Part shown: one piece after another, positions 34,873-43,689 of the stretch
How positions within the stretch are numbered: position 1 is the first letter of the stretch
How the letters are laid out: the number at the start of each line of letters is the position of its first letter
Assembly (NCBI RefSeq): GCF_006715635.1
Contig: NZ_VFNP01000002.1
Coordinates: 2,294,001 to 2,358,000 of the forward strand
From: Streptomyces sp. SLBN-118
Lineage (GTDB): Bacteria; Actinomycetota; Actinomycetes; Streptomycetales; Streptomycetaceae
Direction of reading: 5' to 3'
DNA length: 64,000 nucleotides
The notes under the pieces: model-generated
Told to the model about the DNA's origin: nothing
Seen by the model: only the letters and a program-made list of their open reading frames with translations
Databases searched by the model: none
Position numbers and translations under genes: made by a program

Positions 34873-34977
34873 ATGACCGCTCTGCACATCGTTTCCTTCG
34901 ACGTCCCCGTCGGCACCGAGGCCATCGCCCCGGTGCTCGCACCCATGGCCACCGTCATGGACGGCAAGACGTTCTGA
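34873..34977 (+). CDS. Short frame of 34 residues, possibly truncated gene
   Basis: ATG 34873 follows CGAGGAAACGC and gives MTALHIVSFDVPVG, then APVLAPMATVMDGKTF and a stop. Codon use looks genuine, but it is shorter than any family known to me. It may be the start of a gene cut short, between the oxidoreductase and the TetR operator. Confidence 0.35.
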   Translation: MTALHIVSFDVPVGTEAIAPVLAPMATVMDGKTF

Positions 34978-34999
34978 TCACCGGCGAAGGGATAGCCGG

Positions 35000-35014
35000 A
35001 CCGAACCACTCGGT
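35000..35014. promoter_or_regulatory. TetR-type operator, copy 2
   Basis: ACCGAACCACTCGGT is identical to the site at 33985 and lies 25 bases before the TetR start at 35039. This fits autorepression and a two-site regulon. Confidence 0.7.
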
Positions 35015-35038
35015 ACGGTAAGCCATTATCCTGCGACA

Positions 35039-35635
35039 ATGCGCGAAACGAACACGACGAAAGGCGCGGGGCGGCCGCGCTCCGCGGAGAAGGACGCGGC
35101 AATTCTCGGCGCAGCCCTGGAGTTGTTGGCGACCCACGGCTACACCCGTATGAGCCTGAGCCAGGTCGCCGCGGCCGCCCAGGTCAGCAAGTCCACCATC
35201 CACCTGCGCTGGAAGACGAAGGCGGACCTGCTCACCGCGGCTCTGGAGGCCATGCGCATGGCCGACGCCCCGCCCGCCTGCGGGGAGACACGAGCGGACC
35301 TCGTGGCGATCCTTCAGGACTTCGCAGCGACCGTGGAACAGGTGCGCGGCATGGCCCTCATCGGCACCTGCCTGGCCGAGGAGGCCCACACCCCCGACCT
35401 GCTCGTCCTGCTGCGCGAACGGACCGTACTGCCCCGCCGGGCCCTGCTGCGCCAGGTACTTGAACGGGCCGAACACCGGGGTGAGATCCGGCAGGGCTCC
35501 GACCTGGAGGCTGCCGTCTCCGCGCTCCTCGGTCCCTTCTACGCCGATTACATGGCAGGACGCGGCGGCCGCCCCGAGTGGGCCGAGCAGGCAGTGGGCC
35601 TTGTCCTGACCGGTCTGCGCGCACCTCGTGTGTGA
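35039..35635 (+). CDS. TetR-family transcriptional regulator
   Basis: The 198-residue protein has the TetR helix-turn-helix: GRPRSAEKDAAILGAALELL, MSLSQVAAAAQVSKSTIHLR and WKTKADLLTAALEAM. A C-terminal ligand domain of the TetR_C type follows (GMALIGTCLAEEAHTPDLL, RTVLPRRALLRQVLERA). It is the intact relative of the broken gene at 33346. The operator just upstream suggests autoregulation, and the twin operator at 33985 suggests that it also controls the oxidoreductase. Confidence 0.93.
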   Translation: MRETNTTKGAGRPRSAEKDAAILGAALELLATHGYTRMSLSQVAAAAQVSKSTIHLRWKTKADLLTAALEAMRMADAPPACGETRADLVAILQDFAATVEQVRGMALIGTCLAEEAHTPDLLVLLRERTVLPRRALLRQVLERAEHRGEIRQGSDLEAAVSALLGPFYADYMAGRGGRPEWAEQAVGLVLTGLRAPRV

Positions 35636-35754
35636 GCCCGTGCTCGTACGGGCTCCGCGTCCGGCGGGCCTGCGACACCGGTGACACGCGGGGTGAGGCT
35701 TTGCTCTACCCCGCGGCCCCGGTGCGGGCCGCGCAGACGAGGTCGTCGTCATGC

Positions 35755-36325
35755 AGGCGTTCGTCGGCGAACGTCACCGCGGCCACCGGCCCGGCCGCCA
35801 CACGCAAAGAGCGGGAGCAGCGCCACCGACGCTGCGGCCACCGACCGCCAACAGACCCGGCAGCGGTCATCGAGGCCGCCATCGGCCTGCTGACACACGG
35901 TGGCCGCGAGGCGGTCACCACCCGTGCTGTCGCCGATGCGGCGCCTGCAGCCACCGGCCCTCTACCGGCTGTTCGGCGACAAGGACGGACTGCTCGACGC
36001 GGTGGCCGAGCACGGCTTCACCGCGTTTCTCGCCACCAAGCACATCGACCCCGACCCGCAGGACCCCATCGAGGACCTGAGATCCGGCTGGGACGTCGCG
36101 GTCGAGTTCGGGCTGGCCAATCCCGCGCTGTACACGCTGATGTACAGCGAACCCACGAGGGCCACCTCAGCCGCCTTCAAGGCCGGCATGGAGATCCTGA
36201 TGAGCCGTGTCCGGCGCCTCGCCGCCGGCGGCTGGCTCCGCGTCGACGAGGAACTCGCGACACGGCCGCCCGTCGGCCGGTTCCGGTCGTGGGACCGCAG
36301 GCCCTCCTGGCCAGGCCGAACGTAA
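35755..36325 (+). pseudogene. Second TetR-family pseudogene
   Basis: A TetR start (RKEREQRH region, AVIEAAIGLLTHGGREAV, TTRAVADAA) shifts frame near 35940 and resumes as QPPALYRLFGDKDGLLDAVA, with a C-terminal domain containing FGLANPALYTLMYSEPTRA. A second shift near 36260 destroys the end (RPPVGRFRSWDRRP). It is a different TetR subfamily from the two above. Confidence 0.75.
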
Positions 36326-36472
36326 CTGGCCGCCGGGGCGGCGCGGTGCTGTCATGGGTGGGGAAGACGGGCGTGGACGAGGATGGCAGAGCCGCGGAGG
36401 CTGAAGCGCCGCGTCGTACGCCGGGCGGTCCGACCGCAGCCGCCCCGTCGCAAAGCGGAGGAGGTCGATGCC

Positions 36473-37120
36473 ATGCTGCACCGCCGCACGGTCGGCGACG
36501 TGATGACCGAGGAGGTCGTCACCCTCCGCCCCGACACACCGATCCATGAGGTCGCCGCCCTGCTGGATGCGAATGACATCGTCGCGGCCCCGGTCGTCGA
36601 AGACGACGGCGGCGCCCCCATAGGCGTCGTGTCCGCGTCCGACGTGCTGCGGCACGAGACCGGCATGCCCGATCCGCAGGGGCAGCACGGGAACGACGAG
36701 CGCGCCTGGGGCAAGGCCCGGGCCCGGACCGCGGGCGCGCTCATGAGCAGCCCCGTCTTCACCGCCCGCGCCGACTGGACGATCCCCCGGGCCGCGCGGG
36801 AACTCCGCAGGCGGCACGTCAAGCAACTGCCGGTGGTCGGCGACGACGGGCTCCTCACCGGCATCGTCAGCCGCAGCGACCTGCTCGACGCCTTCATCCG
36901 CTCCGACGTCGAGATCCGCGTCGAGATCGAGCGGGATGTCCTGGGACGCATCCTCGGCCTGGACGAAGGCACCGTCGCGGTCGAGGTCCACGACGGTGTC
37001 GTCACCCTGCGGGGCCACGTTCCGGAACCGCGTCTCGTCCCAGTGGTCGTGGGCCTCTGCCAGGGCGTCGACGGAGTCGTCGCCGTGGACGCCCGCCTCG
37101 CCGCAACCCGACAGGGCTAG
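36473..37120 (+). CDS. CBS-pair protein with C-terminal BON domain
   Basis: The 215-residue protein has two CBS motifs (TVGDVMTEEVVTLRPDTP through VVSASDVLR; GALMSSPVFTARADW through GIVSRSDLLDAF). A BON-type fold follows (~145-210, VEIERDVLGRI, VAVEVHDGVVTLRGHVP). CBS pairs sense adenine nucleotides; BON domains often contact membranes or partner proteins. Such proteins are common in Streptomyces near stress or dormancy genes. ATG 36473 is chosen over 36383 because GGAGGAGG lies just before it. Confidence 0.9.
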   Translation: MLHRRTVGDVMTEEVVTLRPDTPIHEVAALLDANDIVAAPVVEDDGGAPIGVVSASDVLRHETGMPDPQGQHGNDERAWGKARARTAGALMSSPVFTARADWTIPRAARELRRRHVKQLPVVGDDGLLTGIVSRSDLLDAFIRSDVEIRVEIERDVLGRILGLDEGTVAVEVHDGVVTLRGHVPEPRLVPVVVGLCQGVDGVVAVDARLAATRQG

Positions 37121-37361
37121 CGAGCCCTGTCGTCAAACTCCCACCTCCGGCGGCGACATGGGAACCGGGCTGTTCATATCCGATCCGTTCCCGGGAACAG
37201 CGGCAAGGGGGCAAAGCCCGTGCAGTTCGCCTTGCCGCCGGCGAGGGTCGTATGGCGCGCACAGGGGTCAACAGGCCCCTGGGAGCACCCCGGAGCCTTC
37301 GGAACACTGAAGGCGGCACGGGAAACGGAGCCTTGTGGACCACAGACAAAGGGGGTGTGCC

Positions 37362-37556
37362 ATGGCTGGGTTGCTTGCCATCGGCGCCATCACTTCGATC
37401 GGTTTCGGCGCCATCCTCACCTTCGCCGTGGACTGGCAATGGCGCAGCGCCGACCGGCCGCTCGTCGGACTGATCATGATGGCTGTCGGGGCCATCGCGC
37501 TCGCTGTCGCCCCGAGCGCGGACCGCCAGGGCAGCGGGACGGGGAAATCGCCCTGA
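37362..37556 (+). CDS. Small two-helix membrane protein (DUF6458-like)
   Basis: The 64-residue protein has two hydrophobic segments (LLAIGAITSIGFGAILTFAV and LVGLIMMAVGAIALAV) with a short WQWRSADRP link. This matches the shape of small Streptomyces membrane proteins annotated DUF6458. GGGGGTG precedes ATG. Function unknown. Confidence 0.7.
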   Translation: MAGLLAIGAITSIGFGAILTFAVDWQWRSADRPLVGLIMMAVGAIALAVAPSADRQGSGTGKSP

Positions 37557-37739
37557 GTGCTCGCCGTGGGTGCGGACCACCCACGGCGGCCATCGTCGGA
37601 CGCTCCTCACGAGCCATGTGCCCGGGTCCACGCCTCGCCGCGTCACGGGCTCCGGCGTCTCTTGCGCAGATGGTGGCGTCCGACCGCCAAGGCCGAAACC
37701 CAAGCAAGCGCGCCGCTGACCGCTCTCCTGCCCCTCGGT

Positions 37740-37910
37740 CGCGGCCATGAAGATGGTGTAAGAGCGCGACCTGATCCAGGAGTTGGCTCCGGCGTCGGGG
37801 GCAGCGGTCCGTTGGTGTTTTCGTTCATGCCCCCGTTGCCAGGGGCTGTGAGGGCCGGCGAAGTAGACCTGCAGCCAGGTGTCGATGTGGGAGTTGGGCA
37901 TGCTGAGCTG
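37740..37910 (-). mobile_element. IS30-type transposase remnant
   Basis: The minus strand reads HIDTWLQVYFAGPHSPWQRG and, after a one-base shift, NENTNG. This is the conserved C-terminal DDE region of IS30 transposases (VYFCDPHSPWQRG-NENTNG). The remainder is scrambled. No terminal repeats were found. Confidence 0.65.
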
Positions 37911-37939
37911 GCTCCTTGCCGGGGACGCACTCCGCCGCG

Positions 37940-38128
37940 CACTGACCTGTGCTGGACTCCTTCACGTCCGCCGCCGCGACGAAGTCGTTGTCCACATGGA
38001 GCACGGCGTGGCCGTGGTGGACCGCCGTCGCGCAGACAAGGAGATCGATAGGGCCGGCCGCACGGTGCTGTCCGTGCTGGGTGAGCTTGTACTGGGCGGT
38101 GTCCACCCAGCGCCAGGCGTCCTCGGGA
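37940..38128 (-). pseudogene. VapC (PIN toxin) C-terminal remnant A
   Basis: DAWRWVDTAQYKLTQHGQH, then DLLVCATAVHHGHAVLHVDN and DFVAAADVKE, nearly repeat the last half of the intact VapC at 38575. The N-terminal half with its first Asp is missing. Confidence 0.8.
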
Positions 38129-38574
38129 CGCCCCGGCTACCGATTCTCGGACCCGAGCGTGTTCTCGAAGTCGATTCCAGGCACCCACGGGCACCCGGCC
38201 ACCCTCCTCATCCCGTTCGTCGTCGGCGGCGGCGCGGGGCGCGGCGGCGACGGTCGCTGCCTCCCGACCCAACGGGACACAAACGCGATGCTGTCGGGAC
38301 GGGTATCCGGCCGGACCGTTTTGCAGGCCCTGTCCACGCCCCGGCCCGGACGACCCGCCGCCGACCCCGACTTCGTCGTCTGGCACGGGTTGCAGGTCTT
38401 CAAACGGCCTGGAGCACAGGCTGCTTAGTTCATCGGGTCCGGCGGCGCCCCACATCAAGACGAGGGTGCGTAATCCGTCTCGCCCCGGGCTCCTCCATGT
38501 CGATGAGCCGCCTTCTTTGAGCGCCCTGACGGTCGCAGCGTCGTACGGCGGAGGGCTGTTGAAGCGTGCCGCGG

Positions 38575-38982
38575 TCAGGTGCGTACGTCCCGCTGCTGCA
38601 CTTCCTTGAGTACCGCCGCCCCGGCGACAAAGTCGTTGTCCACGTGGAGCACGGTGTGACCGTGGTGCATTGCTGTCGCGCACACCAGGAGATCGATTGC
38701 GCCAGCGGCGCGATGCTGCCCGCGTTGAGTGAGTTTGTACTGGGCGGTGTCGACCCAGCGCCACGCGTTCTTCGGAACTGGCGAGAGCTGACACAGGGCG
38801 TCCAACTCCTCGGCGAGCTCGTCCCGGTGAGCCGGACTGGTGGCCGAGTAGAGGAACTCCGCCCTCGTGGGCTCACAGACGTGAAACACGCCGGCGGCGA
38901 TGTGCCCTTCCCATGGCCGCAAGGCTCCCGGCGTACGGAACAGGTGCCACAGAGCCGACGTGTCGAGGAGATACGTGATCAC
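38575..38982 (-). CDS. vapC: VapC-type PIN-domain ribonuclease toxin, antitoxin lost
   Basis: The 135-residue protein has the PIN acidic residues: Asp7 (YLLDTSALWHL), Glu in TRAEFLYSA, Asp in IDLLVCATA and Asp in LHVDNDFV. VapC toxins cleave RNA, often initiator tRNA or rRNA, when free of VapB. GTG 38982 overlaps the TGA of a VapB remnant (GTGA). That antitoxin frame keeps only its last ~24 residues, so no full VapB is present. The toxin may be silent, or be neutralised by another VapB in the genome. Confidence 0.88.
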   Translation of the reverse strand: MITYLLDTSALWHLFRTPGALRPWEGHIAAGVFHVCEPTRAEFLYSATSPAHRDELAEELDALCQLSPVPKNAWRWVDTAQYKLTQRGQHRAAGAIDLLVCATAMHHGHTVLHVDNDFVAGAAVLKEVQQRDVRT

Positions 38983-39050
38983 TCGAAGGCCGCCCGCCGC
39001 GCGCGCTTTGCAGCGTCATGCGCGGCCGCCGCAGCCTCGAACTCGCCCCG
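38979..39050 (-). pseudogene. VapB antitoxin C-terminal remnant
   Basis: In the frame preceding and overlapping vapC the residues RGEFEAAAAAHDAAKRARR end at TGA 38979. This is a typical toxin-binding VapB tail. The ribbon-helix-helix half is missing because an MFS gene is fused here at about 39050. Confidence 0.65.
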
Positions 39051-40164
39051 CGAGGGCGGCCCCGGCGAAGGGCGCAAGGGCGGCTGCCACGTGGCCGGGC
39101 GCTGTGAGGAGTCCGGAAAGGCGGCCGTAGTGAGTGGTGCCCCAACGGTCGGTGACAGCGGTGGCCTGCAAGAGGGTGAGGTTGCCGCGGATGGTTCCCG
39201 CCAGCACTGTGAAAACGACGAGAAGGCCATAGGGGCCGGGCGTGATGGCGAGGGCTGCGGTGGTGAGGCCACCGAGCCCGACCAGAGCGGCCGTGCGGGC
39301 GGTCACGCTGGTGCGGCGGGCGAGTGTCGCGTACAGGGTCCGCCCGAGCGTCTGTCCCGCGCCGCCCAAGCCGAGTGCCAAGGCAGCCTGCGCAGTGGAG
39401 TAGCCGCGTTCGAGGAGGAGCGGAACGAGGGCGATGACGACGGCGTACATCGCGAATGCCGAGAGGGTGAGCGTGGCGGCCAGCATCCAGAACGGCCGAC
39501 TGCGCACGACGTCCTTTGTTCCGCGGTGGAGGTGGGCGGGACCGCCTGCGGCCGGTGGCCACGGTGGGTTCAGCGCCAGGGCGTGGGCGGGAACAGTCAG
39601 CAGGGCGAGGATCCCGGCGAGCACCGTGTAGGTCGCGCGCCAGGACAGGTGGCTTTCCAGGGCCGCGGTGAGGGGGGCGAAGACGGTGGAGGCCAGGCCG
39701 CCGGCCAGGGTGACGATCGTCAGGGCGCGGACGTGGTCGGGCGCCCACCAGCGGGTGAGGGCGGCGAAAGCGGGCTGGTAGAAGGTGGATGCCATCGCGA
39801 GCCCGGCGAGCAGCCACCCGGCGGTGAATACGAAGAGGTTGGGGGCGGCGGCCACGATGAGAAGGCTCAGCACGCCCAGGATCGAGCCGGCGGTCATGAC
39901 CGTGCGCGGGCCTCGGCGGTCGAGGATCCGGCCGACGTAGATCCCGGCGAGGGCGGAGACCAGGAGGGCGGCGGAGAACGCGGCCGTCGTCGCTCCGGCG
40001 GGCCAGCCGGTGGCCGCGGTGATGGCGGGGTTGAGGACGGGGAAGGCGTAGTAGACGATGCCCCAGCTGGTGATCTGGGTGGCGCACAGTGCGGGCAGTA
40101 CGGCGCGCGGCCGCGATCGGACCCCCGTCCCGGTCGCGGCCGCGGTGGCCTGGGTTATGGGCAC
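39016..40164 (-). CDS. MFS transporter, C-terminus truncated
   Basis: The roughly 382-residue protein has MFS helices and the loop GIYVGRILDRRGPRTV. Its last membrane helix is missing: after APFAGAALAG the frame runs into the VapB remnant and ends RVRGCGGRA. GTG 40164 is chosen; the frame is open to a TTG at 40176, which would overlap the preceding flavoprotein gene. The position in an arsenic-type operon suggests efflux of an arsenic species or organoarsenical, but the truncation may abolish function. Confidence 0.7.
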   Translation of the reverse strand: MPITQATAAATGTGVRSRPRAVLPALCATQITSWGIVYYAFPVLNPAITAATGWPAGATTAAFSAALLVSALAGIYVGRILDRRGPRTVMTAGSILGVLSLLIVAAAPNLFVFTAGWLLAGLAMASTFYQPAFAALTRWWAPDHVRALTIVTLAGGLASTVFAPLTAALESHLSWRATYTVLAGILALLTVPAHALALNPPWPPAAGGPAHLHRGTKDVVRSRPFWMLAATLTLSAFAMYAVVIALVPLLLERGYSTAQAALALGLGGAGQTLGRTLYATLARRTSVTARTAALVGLGGLTTAALAITPGPYGLLVVFTVLAGTIRGNLTLLQATAVTDRWGTTHYGRLSGLLTAPGHVAAALAPFAGAALAGRVRGCGGRA

Positions 40165-40169
40165 GGTGG

Positions 40170-41527
40170 TCAGCAACCGCCGGAAGAGGCGGGGACACCG
40201 ATGGTGAGGGTGGTCGGGGCAGCACAGCAGCCTCCGCCGCCGGTTTCCTCAGCGGCGGGCTGGTCGAACAGGCCCGCGCCGCCGCAGACGCCGGTCTCGG
40301 GAAGGGTGAGTTCGACGCGGTCGGCGGCTTCGATGTCCCCGGCGATGGCCGCGGCGACGGAGCGGACCTGCTCGTAGCCGGTCATGGCCAGGAACGTGGG
40401 CGCGCGGCCGTAGGACTTCATGCCGACCAGGTAGACGCCCTGTTCGGGGTGGGACAGCTCGCGGTGGCCGTGCGGGTAGACGGTGCCGCAGGAGTGCTGG
40501 TTGGGGTCGATCAGCGGCGCGAGCTCGGTGGGGGCCTGGAGGCGCTCGTCGAGGCCGAGGCGGATCTCGGACAGGAACGACAGGTCCGGGCGGAGGCCGG
40601 TCAGCACGATGACCTCGTCCACCGGGTCCAGGCGTCGCCCGTCCTCACCGATCAGGACCAGGCGGTTGTCGTCCGTCCGGTCGATCGCCTCGGTGCGAAA
40701 GCCGGTGACTGCGACCGCGTGGCCGTTGTCGACGGCGGCCTTCGCTGCGAGCCCGAGGGCGCCGCGGGCGGGCAGCTGGTCGGCTTCGCCGCCGCCGAAC
40801 GTGGAGCCGCTGATGCCGCGCCGCAGGATCCACACCGCGTGCGTGCCCGGCTCGGCCTCGGCGACGTCGGAGAGCGTGGCCAGTGCGGTGAAGGCGGAGG
40901 CGCCGGAGCCGATGACGGCGGTGCGCTTGCCCGCGTAGCGGGCGCGGATGGCCGGGTCCTTCAGGTCGGGGACGCGGTAGGTGATGCGGTCGGCGGCCGT
41001 CTTCTCCCCGAGTGCGGGCAAGCCGCTGGCGCCGGCTGGGCTGGGCGTGGTCCGCCGGAGGCGTCGATGACAGCGCGGGCAAAGACCCGCTCCTCATCGC
41101 CGTCTGGGGTGGCGAAGTGCACGACGAAGGGCTTGCCCTCGCGGTCGGCGTCCACGATCCGGTCGCGGCCGGTGCGGGAGACCCCGGTGACGGTGGCGCC
41201 AAAGCGGACGCGCTCGCCAAGGATGTCGGCCAGGGGCTGGAGGTACTGCTCGGCCCAGTCCCCGCCCGACGGGTACGTGGCTGCGTCCGGCTTCACCCAG
41301 CCGGTCGGGGCCAGCAGCTTCTCCGCGGCCGGGTCGGTGAGTTCGCCCCACATGGAAAACAGCCGCACGTGGCTCCACTCCCGCACCGCGGCACCGGCGA
41401 CCCGTCCGGCCTCCAGAACCAGCGGCTCGAGGCCGTACTCGATGAGGTGGGCGGCCGCGGCCAGGCCGGCGGGACCGGCTCCGATCACGACGACGGGCAG
41501 CTCGGCGGTGGTGCTCTTACTCATCAC
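40170..41527 (-). pseudogene. FAD/NAD(P)-dependent oxidoreductase with one frameshift
   Basis: The N-terminal half has VVVIGAGPAGLAAAAHL (FAD site) and REWSHVRLFSMWGE. The C-terminal half has AVIGSGASAFTALATL (NAD(P) site) and ends with a Cys-containing tail, GGGGCCAAP. They lie in different frames. The shift is at ~41035, where DASG should continue into a TWTTPSP-like stretch and about four bases seem missing. Both halves are otherwise well preserved, so a recent mutation or sequence error is likely. It belongs to flavin monooxygenase-like proteins found in actinobacterial ars operons. Confidence 0.8.
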
Positions 41528-41578
41528 ATGTCTCCGGACTCGTACGAAGGGGCGGGGGCGGGTGGTGGGGTCGGCTTG

Positions 41579-41797
41579 TCAGCAGCAGCCGGTGCCGGTG
41601 GCGACGGCTTCGCGCTTGGCAGCCGGCTCGCAGCAGGCCCCGGCTGCCTTCGCGCCCTCGCTGGTGCCGCAGCACGGGGAGGACGCGGCCGGAGCCGTCA
41701 CATCGGAGGGTTGTGCAGGAGCCGGTCCGCAGCATGGGGGCGCGGCCTCGGTGGAGTTGGGGGTGGTCCCGGTGTCCGGGGCGACGGGCTCGTTCAT
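41579..41797 (-). CDS. Cys-Cys-rich mini-protein of the ars locus
   Basis: The 72-residue protein starts at ATG 41797 after CCGAGGAG. It contains eight cysteines in four vicinal pairs (22-23, 42-43, 55-56 and the last two residues 71-72) separated by Pro/Ala/Ser/Thr-rich linkers. There are no hydrophobic segments. Vicinal cysteines bind As(III) or soft metals well, and the locus carries two ArsR regulators, so a metalloid scavenger or chaperone is inferred. No established family is recognised. It lies just upstream of the flavoprotein in the same operon. Confidence 0.75.
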   Translation of the reverse strand: MNEPVAPDTGTTPNSTEAAPPCCGPAPAQPSDVTAPAASSPCCGTSEGAKAAGACCEPAAKREAVATGTGCC

Positions 41798-41857
41798 GAC
41801 GACTCCTCGGTATTTCGATGCATGTCGATGTCTTGCGCTGCCAGCATGCCACCTGCT

Positions 41858-41887
41858 TCGATGAACGTCAACATAGACATTCATCGA
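41858..41887. promoter_or_regulatory. ArsR-type operator in divergent ars promoter
   Basis: TCGATGA (41858-41864) and TCATCGA (41881-41887) form an inverted repeat around CGTCAACATAGACAT. It lies between the Cys-rich gene and the divergent flavoprotein and resembles the sequence before arsR at 42944. Confidence 0.65.
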
Positions 41888-41903
41888 ATCGGAGAGTTGT
41901 TTC

Positions 41904-42923
41904 ATGGAGCCCGTTGACGTCGCGGTGATCGGGGGGCGGCCAGTCCGGGCTGGCCACGGCGTATGAGCTGATCCGGCCCGGACTCAAGCCGGTGGTGCTG
42001 GAGGTGTCCGACCGGGCAGCCGGCTCGTGGCCGCGCCACCACGACAGCCTCACCCTGTTCTCACCCGCCAGGTACAGCTCCCACCCGCACCGCGACGAGG
42101 TCGTCGCCTACCTGACCTCCTACGCCGCACGCCCGGATGCCGACATCCGCACCGGCACCCGCGTCACCGAAGTCCGCCCGGGCGCGACCGGCTACATCCG
42201 CAGCCTGGAGGGCGGCGGCCGGCTGTCAGCGCGCGCAGTGGTCGCAGCGTCCGGGGCCTTCGGACGCCCGCACCGGCCGGCATTGCCGGGCCTTGAGCAG
42301 TTCCCCCGAAGGGTGCTGCACGCCGCCGACTACCGCGACCCGGCCACGTTCGCCGGACAGCGGATCGTCGTCGTGGGGGCCGGGAACTCCGCCGTGCAGA
42401 TCGCGGCCGAGCTCGCCACCATGGCGCAGGTGACGCTCGCCAGCCGCCACCAGGCTAAATTCGCCCGCCAGCACGCCTTCGGCCGTGACCTGCACTTCTG
42501 GCTCAAGACGGCAGCCTCGACACCGCGCCGCTCGGCCGCTTTCTGCGCACTCCGCCGGGCCAGCTCGTCATCGACGATGGCCGCTACCGCGCCGCACTGG
42601 CCTCTGGCATGCCAGACCGCCGGGAGCCGTTCACCGCCCTGGAGGACCGCAAGTCGACGTGGACGGACCGCACGGCGGAGGAGATCGACGTGATCCTGCT
42701 GGCCACCGGATACCGCCCTGACCTGCCCTGCCTCGCCGGGCTCTGCACCCTCGAGGCCGAGGGGCGGCCGAGCCATCGCGACGGCGCCTCCCTGACGCAC
42801 CCCGGGCTGGCGTTCGTCGGGCTGGAATGGCAGCGCGCGCTGTCGTCGAACTCGCTGCGGGGCGTCGGCCGGGGTGCCGCCCGGGCGGCCCGCCGCCTGG
42901 CTCACCGGCTCAGCCGAAGCTGA
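41904..42923 (+). pseudogene. Second flavin monooxygenase-like gene with two frameshifts
   Basis: ATG 41904 gives MEPVDVAVIGG. A six-G run then breaks the FAD motif: one extra G. The frame resumes as QSGLATAYELIRPGLKPVVL, PRHHDSLTLFSPARYSSHPH, VVVGAGNSAVQIAAELA and LHFWLKTA. At ~42513 one base is missing and the last part (TAEEIDVILLATGYRPDLPC) is in another frame. The two shifts compensate only in part. The protein is ArsO-like (flavin-binding monooxygenase of ars operons). Sequence error in the G run is plausible. Confidence 0.8.
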
Positions 42924-42943
42924 CGGCCCCTGGCCGCGATAAT

Positions 42944-42966
42944 TCGATGTATGTCAACATAGACGC
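42944..42966. promoter_or_regulatory. ArsR-type operator before arsR
   Basis: TCGATGTATGTCAACATAGACGC directly abuts the arsR ATG and shares TCGATG and GTCAACATAGAC with the operator at 41858. Autoregulation is likely, and the transcript is probably near leaderless. Confidence 0.6.
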
Positions 42967-43338
42967 ATGTCGAATGTGAACGTGCTGCCGCTGCTTGAAC
43001 CTGCCGAGGCCGTGGCGCCGTGCTGCCCGCCACTGACTGAGCGCCCCATGAGCGCCGAGGAAGCCGAGACCGCCGCGAAGATGTTCAAGGCCCTCGGCGA
43101 CCCGGTCCGGCTGCGCCTGTTCTCCGCGGTCGCCTCCCACGAAGGCGGCGAGGCGTGCGTCTGTGACATCTCCGACGTCGGCGTCTCCCAGCCCACCGTC
43201 TCCCACCACCTGAAGAAGCTCAAAGAGGCCGGCTTGCTGACCTCCGAGCGGCGGGGCACCTGGGTCTACTACCGCGTCGAGCGGTCAGTCCTCGCCGCCA
43301 TGGGCAAGCTCCTCGCCCCCACCGCCGCAACCGCCTGA
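42967..43338 (+). CDS. arsR: ArsR-family metalloregulator 1
   Basis: The 123-residue protein has the ArsR winged helix: AAKMFKALGDPVRLRLFSAV, CVCDISDVGVSQPTVSHHLK, and KEAGLLTSERRGTWVYYRV. The Cys pair in EACVCDI matches the classical As(III) site, and an extra APCCPP near the N-terminus may add ligands. When As(III) binds it should release the operators at 42944 and 41858. It lies 40 bases after the broken flavoprotein on the same strand. Confidence 0.92.
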   Translation: MSNVNVLPLLEPAEAVAPCCPPLTERPMSAEEAETAAKMFKALGDPVRLRLFSAVASHEGGEACVCDISDVGVSQPTVSHHLKKLKEAGLLTSERRGTWVYYRVERSVLAAMGKLLAPTAATA

Positions 43339-43671
43339 TCTCGGCACCGAGGGGGCCGTGAGCCCGCGACCGCCGCGCGGCCCTAACAGTCGCCTCGCGC
43401 ACCGACCGTAAGGCTGTACCCGAGTACCGGATTCAAGAACGCGCTCCAACCACCTGTGAGCGTGGGCGCCCCCGGGCGGCAAGGATCAGGCGGCAAGTGC
43501 GCGACATCGTGAGACAGCGCCTCGAGTCCCGCGAACTGCACAGCGTGCCGCCAGAGGTTCCCCAACTCGGGGCGGCCGGCCGACACCCGCCGGAGCCGTA
43601 CCTGGGTGCGGGTGCAACCCCGCGATCCGGTAGGCCACTTCGCCCGACCCCTTCCACCCATACCATTCATC

Positions 43672-43688
43672 GATTATCGTCGATAATC
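43672..43688. promoter_or_regulatory. Perfect palindrome before arsR 2
   Basis: GATTATCG-T-CGATAATC is an exact 8+1+8 inverted repeat ending one base before the ATG at 43690. It is the likely operator of the second ArsR protein and differs from the ArsR 1 sites. Confidence 0.7.
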
Positions 43689-43689
43689 A

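Noticed and set aside
34198..34887. Minus-strand frame opposite the oxidoreductase
   Set aside because: Shadow of a gene with a clear Rossmann motif; no features of its own.
38137..38520. Plus-strand frame reading FSDPSVF...LLIPFVVGG
   Set aside because: No family match, no ribosome site, and it lies in a region of toxin and transposase debris; likely chance.
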